NCBI RefSeq assembly: GCF_018613755.1
Contig: NZ_JAGGPP010000003.1
Location: forward strand, 62,001-126,000
Direction: 5' to 3'
Source of the DNA: Arthrobacter sp. ISL-72
GTDB taxonomy: Bacteria; Actinomycetota; Actinomycetes; Actinomycetales; Micrococcaceae
DNA length: 64,000 nt
Each line of letters begins with the position of its first letter. Within the stretch, counting starts at the first letter, position 1. Made by a program: the position numbers and the translations under genes. This document shows positions 43,401-49,427 of the stretch, one piece after another. A model generated the notes under the pieces. That model was given only the letters and a program-made list of their open reading frames with translations, had not been told where the DNA came from and made no database searches.

Positions 43401-44283
43401 CTCCAGCACCGCCTGGAGCTCCACCACTGTGGCAGCAGCCGGCGGCGGCACTGAACGGCGCGTCACGCTCCGGGCGCTGGTGGATTCGTCCTCGGTGGAG
43501 CTCTTCGGCGGCGACGGCACGGCAGCCATCACGTCCCTGGTCTTCCCGGATCCCTCCGCCACCGGGCTGTCCTTCAGCGTAAGCGGCGGCAGCGCACGGC
43601 TGGTGGCCGCCAAGGTCCACCAGTTGGCTGACACGTCGCGCCTCACCGCCGCACCACCGTCGGCCGTTCTGCCGTCGGCCGTTCTGCCGGCGGCAAGTGG
43701 AACGGCGGCAAGCGGAACAGCGGCAGGCGGAAGTGCGCGGCACAACCTGGGCTCCTATGCGGTGGTGCCCGGCGGCCGCTGGGAAAGCTCGGGGGCGGGC
43801 CTGGCAGGCACGTTCGACAAGGACTCCACGGCCATGTGCACAGCCACGTACTCCGATGTCCGGGTGGCGGCGACCGTGCGGTTCGGCGGGGAGCCTTACG
43901 CAGGGGCCACGCGCCTCAGCGGCCAGGTGCCGGCGCGGGGTTATGGCGGCGCCGGTTCGGTGCTGCTGCGGGCTTCATCCGACGGCTCCACGGCGTACTA
44001 CGTCAATCTTGACCCGAACCTCCGGCTGGCCCGGATTTTCAAGCTGCAGGACGGCGTCTTCGATCCCGCCAGCAGCGTACTGGGGACTGTCCCGCTGCTG
44101 CTCAGCCAAGGCGTGAGCTACAGGATGGAGGCCGCGGTGGCGGGGGATCGGCTCACTCTGACGCTCGACGGCAGCGAAATCCTGACGGTCAATGACGCCT
44201 CCATTTCCTCCGGCAAGGTGGGCGTCAACGTTTTCGACGGCCGCGCGGCCTACCAGGATGTGGTTGTTGCAGGGTCGGGATGA
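40489..44283 (+). CDS. Secreted multimodular GH32 levanase-like enzyme
   Basis: At 1264 aa it has a signal peptide (about 1-36, AQA cut). Three N-terminal lectin-like jelly-roll modules (about 55-205, 210-378, 380-555) and one at the C-terminus (about 1115-1264) share patterns such as GALLFRG, YAAAIDPNLDRVRLF and GHVGLHAYNG. The GH32 catalytic part lies between (about 560-1100): Asp564 in SSDPNG, Asp686 in FRDPK and Glu737 in WECPDFF. The nucleophile motif lacks the usual W-x-N lead. The lectin-like repeats probably bind levan or inulin, as in CBM66-type modules. It has no LPXTG or membrane anchor, so it is likely released. It is last in the operon, supplying fragments for the transporter. 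Confidence 0.9.
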   Translation: MSKRLLAGFTAAALGLGTLGAGSVLSSAMLARPAQAVPGTGPITLGSSTSPMPDMVPVSGTWTRASDGGQSAVALQDQNAAAISEQLVGGTARYTAGVSVDPASPYAVGALLFRGAADASSGYAAAIDPNLDRVRLFDLATGQDVAPAASVPLDTGRSYSVDVHVDGDRIYVAVDGVARIDTTDQRYQDGHVGLHAYNGSVNFSQPQVRTIDANVSGWEADGAAWTATATGFRGTAAKGANIRAVAADQSPQATDFTADIQVTSANAVGAVLFRTNAAGTAGYGAEVDPNADRLRLYRIEDNATLGTYSTAITVNAVYRLRVTADGGQLAVRWQTDLMDPNGYSPVITAADTAHGSGHVGLLAFNGTTVFQGMTLKGLDTALQGWRTAAGSWEPDVRGLRGATDGLDAGTDAVRFIPAVASDVVVSLDLDVAAPATAAVVVRSNTDGTGGTEFRVDPGAGTVVLTDRASGSVLASGAVPPDSFAAGQLNRVQLTFRGTNAAVLVNGIQAVAGPAGPAAGNGIVLRVSGGGAYFQNLRADDVASYMNGIYQPGYHYSQNSGNSSDPNGLVYFEGEYHLFHQDRGRWAHAVSTDLLHWKQLPIALPHLAGGESWSGSAVVDANDSSGLFDGGQGLIAFYTSFDHDAANGNQSVRAAYSKDHGRTWATVQAAPVVENPGGPAGSWDFRDPKVTWDAATGRWIMVVAGGDHVRFHTSTDLINWTLTSSFGYGDWVRGGVWECPDFFELPVEGQPGVKRWVLWWSTGAARSTRGSAAQYVTGMWNGTTFTPDTGPEQVLQADSGRDYYAAMSFFGAPDGRRIMLGWMSNWDYAFSPPTGRWNGQLSIPRQLSLRDVPGAGLRLGQEPVTELAGLRTSTWQASEVPVTPTSPNPLAAASGRSFELEAEVAIPSTGGASAFTFGLRKGGAGGVEETRLRYATGTGTGTGTGAGTMTLDRGQSGREDFSRYFAGTAADDSSTAWSSTTVAAAGGGTERRVTLRALVDSSSVELFGGDGTAAITSLVFPDPSATGLSFSVSGGSARLVAAKVHQLADTSRLTAAPPSAVLPSAVLPAASGTAASGTAAGGSARHNLGSYAVVPGGRWESSGAGLAGTFDKDSTAMCTATYSDVRVAATVRFGGEPYAGATRLSGQVPARGYGGAGSVLLRASSDGSTAYYVNLDPNLRLARIFKLQDGVFDPASSVLGTVPLLLSQGVSYRMEAAVAGDRLTLTLDGSEILTVNDASISSGKVGVNVFDGRAAYQDVVVAGSG

Positions 44284-44407
44284 GTGAACTCCGAATTGCA
44301 GAAGGTGGAGGCAGCATGGCCGGCGCGTGACATTTCACACTAAATCTGATTTGTCCTGCAACATTTGACTCAATAAAACTGATGTGGCACGCGCGCGCAA
44401 TGGGCAA

Positions 44408-44421
44408 TGTAAACGCTTGCA
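44408..44421. promoter_or_regulatory. LacI-type operator upstream of levansucrase; 394-bp leader
   Basis: TGTAAACGCTTGCA fits the LacI-family/cre consensus TGNAANCGNTNNCA and is identical to the site at 51346-51359 in the alpha-glucoside locus. It lies 270 bases before the levansucrase start, within a long A/T-richer leader (44284-44677). No gene is supported in that leader, although a TTGACT hexamer near 44365 could be part of a promoter. Confidence 0.7.
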
Positions 44422-44677
44422 CAAATGGAGTGAAACTCGGTTTTTTTGGCCCCGAAACCCGGTTTGATAAGCGGCCGCCGGCCTGCCTAGCGTAGGAAGC
44501 GGCGCAGGAAAAGATCATTTTCCAAGCCGCCTCCCGGGGCCCTACCCAAGCCCCGACTCCTTCGACACAAAGGCGTCCTCGATGACGCCTGCCGTGTTGT
44601 CGGGAACTCCGGAGCGTCGGGGGAAGGGCATATGCCCGTCTTCCACGAATGGTCTTAACTCCGCGAGAAGAGCAAAA

Positions 44678-46273
44678 ATGCACAAGCACCCCAATACACC
44701 CCGGATGCTGCGGTGGCGCCCTGCCGCCGCAGCACTGGCAACGGCCGTGGCGGCCTCCGCTTTCCTTGCGGTTCCGTCGGCCCAGGCCAACGAACCGTCC
44801 GACCCGCCCTCGACGCAGCAGCTGCCTGCGCCGACCCCCGGCTTCCCCCTGCCGAGCACGCACAGCCAGAAGGCTTACGACCCGGCGGCGGACTTCACCT
44901 CCAAGTGGACCCGTGCCGATGCCAAGCAGATCATGGCGCAGAGCGATTCCACTGTTGCGCCCGGCGCGAACTCCATGAGCCCGGACGTCACCATGCCGGA
45001 AATCCCGGAGGATTTCCCCACCATGAACGACGACGTCTGGGTCTGGGACACCTGGTCCCTGACGGACGAGAACGCGAACCAGATCAGCTACAAGGGCTAC
45101 GACGTCATCTTCTCCCTCGTCGCTGACCGTCACGCCGGCTACGGCTTCGACCAGCGCCACTGGAACGCCCGGATCGGCTACTTCTTCCGCAAGACCAACG
45201 CCGACCCGGCCAAGGACAAGTGGAACTACGGTGGACACCTGTTCCTGGACAACACCTCCATCGGCAACACCGAATGGTCCGGCTCCACCCGCCTGATGCA
45301 GGGCGACCACGTGAACGTGTTCTACACGGCCACCACGTTCTACGACGTGGCGGAGCGCAACGCAGGCGGCGGCGGCATCGCCCCCGATGCAGCCATCGCC
45401 AAGGCCCTGGGCAACATCCACGCCGACAAGAACGGCGTCACCTTCGACGGCTTCCAGCACACCAAGCTGCTCGAACCGGACGGCAAGATGTACCAGAGCA
45501 AAGCGCAGAACCCGGGCTTCGCGTTCCGCGACCCGTACACCTTTGCCGACCCGGCCCACCCGGGCAAGACCTTCATGGTCTTCGAAGGCAACACCGGCGG
45601 CAACCGCGGCGAATACGAGTGCAAGGACGAGGACCTGGGCTACCTGCCGGGCGACCCCAACGCCGAAAAGCTGAATGAAGTCCAAAGCACCGGCGCCTAC
45701 TACCAGACCGCAAACGTTGGCCTGGCTGTAGCGGACAACAAGGACCTGACCAAGTGGTCCTTCCTGCCCCCGGTTCTCTCGGCCAACTGCGTGAACGACC
45801 AGACTGAGCGTCCGCAGATCTTCATCCAGAACGAAGGCGGCAAGAACAAGTACTACCTGTTCACCATCAGCCACCAGTTCACCTACGCAGCCGGCATGCG
45901 CGGCCCTGACGGGGTCTACGGTTTCGTAGGCGATGGTGTCCGTTCGGACTACCAGCCGATGAACAACAGCGGCCTGGCCCTGGGGTCCCCGACGGACCTC
46001 AACCTCCCGGCCAACGCCCCGGAGAGCCCCTCCGCGAAGCAGAACGGCCGCCAGTTCCAGGCATACTCGCACTACGTGCAGCCCGGCGGCCTGGTGCAGT
46101 CCTTCATCGACAACGTGAACGGCGTCCGCGGCGGCTCACTCTCGCCCACCGTGAAGATCAACTTCCGGAACGGCGTATCCCAGGTTGACCGCAGCTTCGG
46201 CCAGAACGGCCTCGGCCCGTTCGGCTACCTGCCCACCAACGTCAAGGTTGGCGGCGAGGGTCTCTACAAGTAA
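44678..46273 (+). CDS. Secreted GH68 levansucrase
   Basis: Transfers fructosyl units from sucrose to growing levan, and also hydrolyses sucrose, outside the cell. At 531 aa it has a long signal peptide (about 1-37, AQA cut). The catalytic triad is Asp124 in VWVWDTWSL (nucleophile), Asp285 in FRDPYTF (transition-state stabiliser) and Glu377 in DQTERPQ (acid/base). The ATG at 44678 has a GAGAAG ribosome site. An extended leader and its own operator suggest transcription separate from the upstream operon. A strong terminator follows. The product levan is presumably the substrate of the adjacent secreted GH32 enzyme. Confidence 0.95.
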   Translation: MHKHPNTPRMLRWRPAAAALATAVAASAFLAVPSAQANEPSDPPSTQQLPAPTPGFPLPSTHSQKAYDPAADFTSKWTRADAKQIMAQSDSTVAPGANSMSPDVTMPEIPEDFPTMNDDVWVWDTWSLTDENANQISYKGYDVIFSLVADRHAGYGFDQRHWNARIGYFFRKTNADPAKDKWNYGGHLFLDNTSIGNTEWSGSTRLMQGDHVNVFYTATTFYDVAERNAGGGGIAPDAAIAKALGNIHADKNGVTFDGFQHTKLLEPDGKMYQSKAQNPGFAFRDPYTFADPAHPGKTFMVFEGNTGGNRGEYECKDEDLGYLPGDPNAEKLNEVQSTGAYYQTANVGLAVADNKDLTKWSFLPPVLSANCVNDQTERPQIFIQNEGGKNKYYLFTISHQFTYAAGMRGPDGVYGFVGDGVRSDYQPMNNSGLALGSPTDLNLPANAPESPSAKQNGRQFQAYSHYVQPGGLVQSFIDNVNGVRGGSLSPTVKINFRNGVSQVDRSFGQNGLGPFGYLPTNVKVGGEGLYK

Positions 46274-46306
46274 CCCGCACCGGGGAACTTAACACCGCAG
46301 TAGCAA

Positions 46307-46360
46307 AGCAGGGGCGTCCGGAAACCTATCCGGGCGCCCCTGCTGTGTTGTCGATCTTTT
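46307..46360 (+). terminator. Strong terminator of the levansucrase gene
   Basis: AGCAGGGGCGTCCGG (46307-46321) pairs with CCGGGCGCCCCTGCT (46330-46344) in a 15-bp stem with one G-T pair and an eight-base loop, followed by GTGTTGTCGATCTTTT. It marks the end of the fructan block. Confidence 0.88.
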
Positions 46361-46555
46361 CGTACGTCCATATTTCGTACCTCTATATACAGGGCAAACA
46401 CGGAAACCATCCTGCTTGTACGCGGATCCGGGGCAGCCGCCGCGTGGAATCCCGGCGTCCATCCGGGCTAGACTCGCACGCCGGGGACAGAACGCCATTG
46501 CCGGCCGCGTCCTGAAACGGAGCAGCCGGCGCAATCTCAACCAGAAAAGTGACCT

Positions 46556-47005
46556 TTGAAAAACCTTGCACGCCCTCTGACCGCAGCCGCCCTCTTCGCC
46601 GCACTGGCACTCACCGCATGCTCCGCACCCCAAGCGGGCAGCGCACCGGCGTCGTCCGCTCCCGGAACAGCCACCGCGACGGCGACGCCCAGCCCCAGCA
46701 AGAGCTCCGGCGCATACGGGGACTTTCCCTCGGCGGCGGAAGCGTGCACAACCATCTCCGAGCAGGCCACCGGGGCCTCGCTGTTCCCGCTCTCGGCCGC
46801 GCAGGGCAAAACCGCGGAACTGGAAAAGCTCAAGGCGGAGCTCAGCGAAACCGCTGAACGCGTCCCGGACGAGCTCAAGGCCGACTTTGCAAACCTCAAC
46901 GATGTGGCTGTTGCCGGCCTCACCGACCAGACCGTGTATTCCAGCGGCAAGTTCGACGCCGCCATGACTCCGGTTACTGCCTGGCTCGCCGCCAACTGCA
47001 AATAG
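46556..47005 (+). CDS. Small lipoprotein of unknown function
   Basis: At 149 aa it has a signal peptide and lipobox LTACS (Cys22), so it is probably a lipid-anchored exported protein. A Ser/Thr/Ala/Pro-rich linker (24-52) precedes a helical domain with two Cys, in EACTTISEQ and at the C-terminal AANCK, which may form a disulphide. The start is TTG at 46556, forced because the in-frame signal begins there; the ribosome site is weak. Family not recognised. It stands between the levansucrase terminator and the Asp23-like cluster. Confidence 0.7.
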   Translation: MKNLARPLTAAALFAALALTACSAPQAGSAPASSAPGTATATATPSPSKSSGAYGDFPSAAEACTTISEQATGASLFPLSAAQGKTAELEKLKAELSETAERVPDELKADFANLNDVAVAGLTDQTVYSSGKFDAAMTPVTAWLAANCK

Positions 47006-47121
47006 CCCCTAGCGGCCCCCCCGGTGGGGCCGCCGGCAACGGCCCGGCTGATTTTCGCCGGCGTCCGGCCGCTTGTCCCGGCCAAGGGATAGGGTGGTGT
47101 TCAAGAGAAGGGGAGTGCCTG

Positions 47122-47583
47122 ATGGAATACCAGAACCCACATCCCGCGCCGGGGGCCCATGCTGTACCTGGCCGCGCGCTGGCCGCCGCCACCGGACGTA
47201 CCGTCATTGCCGAAACTGCGGTTGCCAAGGTGGCCGGCATCGCGGCCCGCGCTGTTCCCGGAGTGTATTCGCTCGGCACCGGGCCGTCCCGCGCCCTCGG
47301 AGCTTTCCGGGACGCCGTCGGGAGCTCGGACCATGCCGCCGGAGTCCATGCGGAGGTCGGCGAGACGCAGGTGGCCGTGGACATCAACCTCGTGGCCGTC
47401 TATGGCACCCCGCTGCACTCCCTGGCCGACCAGGTGCGCGCCGCCGTCTATGCCGCGGTGGAAGAGCTCGTGGGCCTTCAGGTCATCGAGGTCAATGTGG
47501 AGATCAACGACGTCTACGTGGCCGGTCCGGCAAAGCCCGGCCTGCCCGTGGAAGCCCGGACTGAAAGGGAGGCCCTGCAGTGA
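47122..47583 (+). CDS. Asp23/Gls24 family envelope stress protein
   Basis: At 153 aa the core matches the Asp23/Gls24 family: GRTVIAETAVAKVAGIAARAVPGVYSLG near 26-53, VAVDINLVAVYGTPLHSLADQVRAAVYAAVEELVGLQVIEVNVEINDVYV near 84-133. Asp23 proteins are cytoplasmic and bind a membrane anchor (AmaP) to respond to cell-envelope stress in Gram-positive bacteria. It is first of five genes with overlaps at every junction; an AmaP-like protein is the last. ATG is preceded by GGGGAGTG. Confidence 0.85.
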   Translation: MEYQNPHPAPGAHAVPGRALAAATGRTVIAETAVAKVAGIAARAVPGVYSLGTGPSRALGAFRDAVGSSDHAAGVHAEVGETQVAVDINLVAVYGTPLHSLADQVRAAVYAAVEELVGLQVIEVNVEINDVYVAGPAKPGLPVEARTEREALQ

Positions 47584-47771
47584 GCCTGACAGTGGTGGGA
47601 ATAGCAGTGGGTGCCTTCGTAGCCTTTATGTCCTTCCAGTTCGGCGTCTGGGGTTTCCTGGGCTCGCTGCTGTTCATGGCGATCGGCGCCCTTTTGGGCC
47701 GCGCGGCGGAAGGGAAACTTGACCTGCGCAGCCTGTTCGATGCCATCACGGGCCGGCGCTCCTCCTCATGA
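47580..47771 (+). CDS. Small membrane protein (DUF2273-like)
   Basis: A 63-aa protein with two hydrophobic segments (about 4-22 and 23-42) and a charged C-terminal tail (RAAEGKLDLRSLFDAITGRR). This pattern recalls the small membrane proteins that accompany Asp23/AmaP genes in many Gram-positive operons (DUF2273 type). GTG start overlaps the Asp23 stop by four bases and its stop overlaps the next start, so it is translationally coupled on both sides. Family assignment is by context and topology only. Confidence 0.7.
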   Translation: MSLTVVGIAVGAFVAFMSFQFGVWGFLGSLLFMAIGALLGRAAEGKLDLRSLFDAITGRRSSS

Positions 47772-48148
47772 GCAGCACGGCCGGAACCGCCGGTGGCTCC
47801 GTGATGGCCGGGCACAACCGCATCAGCACCCAGGCGCTGACCAGCCTCGCACGGGCCGCGGCGGCTGAGGAGCTCGGCGTCCCGCCGCACGATGTCCGGG
47901 CTGACTGGTCGGACGACGACGGCCTGCTGGCCCTGTCACTCGTCCTGCCCATCAGGATCCCGCCGCTCACCACGGTCCTCCGCGATCCCGCCCGGGTAGC
48001 CGGCTTCGGCGGATCCATCTGGGAGCGCGCCGTTGCGGCCAGATCCGTGATCCTGCACCGTGTTACGGAGCTTAGCGGGGCGCAGTTGAGCCGCGTGGAC
48101 ATCCGGATCAGCGGTGCCGCCATCAGCGAAGGGGGAAGGGTCCATTGA
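47768..48148 (+). CDS. Cytoplasmic protein of the Asp23/AmaP cluster
   Basis: At 126 aa there is no membrane segment. The central part (ARAAAAEELGVPPHDVRADWSDDDGLLALSLVLPIRIP) and the end (GAQLSRVDIRISGAAI) show the alternation of helix and strand of the Asp23 fold in diverged form. It may be a second, divergent Asp23-type subunit. It overlaps both neighbours by four bases. The function is inferred from the cluster. Confidence 0.65.
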   Translation: MSSTAGTAGGSVMAGHNRISTQALTSLARAAAAEELGVPPHDVRADWSDDDGLLALSLVLPIRIPPLTTVLRDPARVAGFGGSIWERAVAARSVILHRVTELSGAQLSRVDIRISGAAISEGGRVH

Positions 48149-48798
48149 ACAATGCCACGGACGTCCGCTCGAAGGGGTCCCATGCGGCGGGCAACAGCTC
48201 CGGTGCCCCCGCGCCGGACCCCCGCGGCGCCGGGATGCGCCGGATCCTGGACCGGGAAACACGCTCTTCCCGGGCCGGAGTGTCAGGGATCGCCGCAGTC
48301 CTGGTGGTGGTCCTGTGCGGGTATGGCCTCCTCGAGTCGGCCGTCCGCGCGATCGGGCAGCCTCCCTGGCTCATCGATCCTGAGACGGCCGCCGAGCGCA
48401 TCATCGCACTCCCGCAGGGCATGCCGCCGCTGCTGCTCGGCTTAATTGGCGCGGTGACGGCAATGGTGGGGCTGTTTTTCTTCCTGAACGCCGTGCTGCC
48501 CGGCCGGCGTGCGCGCCACCTGCTCGCGGATCCGCGTGCCGGCGTCGTGGTGGATGACGAGGTCATCGCCTCCGCTCTTGCCCGGCGGGCCAGGGTGGCT
48601 GCGAACGTCATCCAGGAACAGGTGATGGTGGTGGTGTCACAGCGCCAGGTGACCGTCAACGTGCGGCCCACCTCGGGAGTGCCGGTCAGTGAGAACGCCG
48701 TCCTGGCCGCCGTTTTGGAGGAGCTGCGGGAGATGGACCCCGTGCCGATGCCCGAGGTGCGCGTCAATGTGGCCACGGCCGGGGTGATCGGGGCATGA
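48145..48798 (+). CDS. Membrane protein of the Asp23/AmaP cluster (DUF6286-like)
   Basis: At 217 aa it has two membrane segments (about 48-68 and 98-120), a cytoplasmic N-terminal tail of about 45 residues and a C-terminal domain (130-217) beginning VVDDEVIASALARRARVAANVIQEQVMVVVSQRQVTVNVRPTSG in order. This C-terminal part resembles the DNA-binding-free Asp23-like/DUF6286 region in actinobacteria. It starts with TTG overlapping the preceding stop (TTGA), an unusual but well-supported coupling. It probably anchors Asp23-type proteins to the membrane. Confidence 0.72.
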   Translation: MNNATDVRSKGSHAAGNSSGAPAPDPRGAGMRRILDRETRSSRAGVSGIAAVLVVVLCGYGLLESAVRAIGQPPWLIDPETAAERIIALPQGMPPLLLGLIGAVTAMVGLFFFLNAVLPGRRARHLLADPRAGVVVDDEVIASALARRARVAANVIQEQVMVVVSQRQVTVNVRPTSGVPVSENAVLAAVLEELREMDPVPMPEVRVNVATAGVIGA

Positions 48799-49406
48799 AC
48801 AACACTCCAAGGATCCTGAACCGGATCCTGATCGGAATCCTTGGCCTGAAGATGCTTGCCATTGGGTTGCTGCTGGTCCTGCTGGCTACGGTGCCGGCGG
48901 TCGGTTCCTGGTGGCAGCACTGGTCCGCCGGCGTGTGGAGTGGAATGAGCCGCCTGTTCCAGCGCACCGGCATTCCCGGCCGCGACGAAAGCTGGCTGTG
49001 GGCCGTCATGGCACTGCTGCTGGTCCTGGTCATCGCGGCGATGGTGGCATGGGTCGCCCAGCAGGGCAAGGGCCGTTCCAGCCTGCTTGTGGCCGAGGAC
49101 GACGCCGGTGATTTCCCCGGGAGCGTGAGGATCGGCGGCGGCGTGGCAGAGCAGGCGTTGCGGGCGGCATTGGCTGAACGTCCGGACCTGGCCGGCGCCA
49201 CGGTGGCCACTTACGAGATCCGGGGCGAGCCCGCTTTGAAGATCCGGCTGCAGCCGCGCCACGGCGTGGCCCCCCACCTCCTTGCGGCGGATGTTTCGGC
49301 CCTCGTGGAGGCGCTGGACGCCGTCGTCGGCCAACGCACACCTGTGCTGATCCACATCAGTGCCGGGGCCCGATCCCGGTTCAGCCGGGCGGAACGCGTC
49401 CGCTGA
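48795..49406 (+). CDS. AmaP-like alkaline shock membrane anchor protein
   Basis: At 203 aa it has two N-terminal membrane segments (about 12-35 and 68-88), then a cytoplasmic domain (95-203) with the strand-helix pattern of AmaP (VRIGGGVAEQALRAALAERPDLAGATVATYEI, then the ALDAVVGQRTPVLIHI end). In staphylococci AmaP ties Asp23 to the membrane; here it ends a five-gene unit with the same logic. It overlaps the preceding gene by four bases. It converges with the alpha-glucosidase gene 21 bases beyond. Confidence 0.75.
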   Translation: MNNTPRILNRILIGILGLKMLAIGLLLVLLATVPAVGSWWQHWSAGVWSGMSRLFQRTGIPGRDESWLWAVMALLLVLVIAAMVAWVAQQGKGRSSLLVAEDDAGDFPGSVRIGGGVAEQALRAALAERPDLAGATVATYEIRGEPALKIRLQPRHGVAPHLLAADVSALVEALDAVVGQRTPVLIHISAGARSRFSRAERVR

Positions 49407-49427
49407 CACGAGCCCCGGCCACGGGTA

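Noticed and set aside
40501..43743. A 1080-codon open frame on the minus strand
   Set aside because: It mirrors the secreted GH32 gene in antisense and has the low-complexity composition of a shadow frame, no ribosome site and no recognisable motif.
44225..46072. A 615-codon open frame on the minus strand
   Set aside because: Antisense to the levansucrase gene, no start signal and no family motif.
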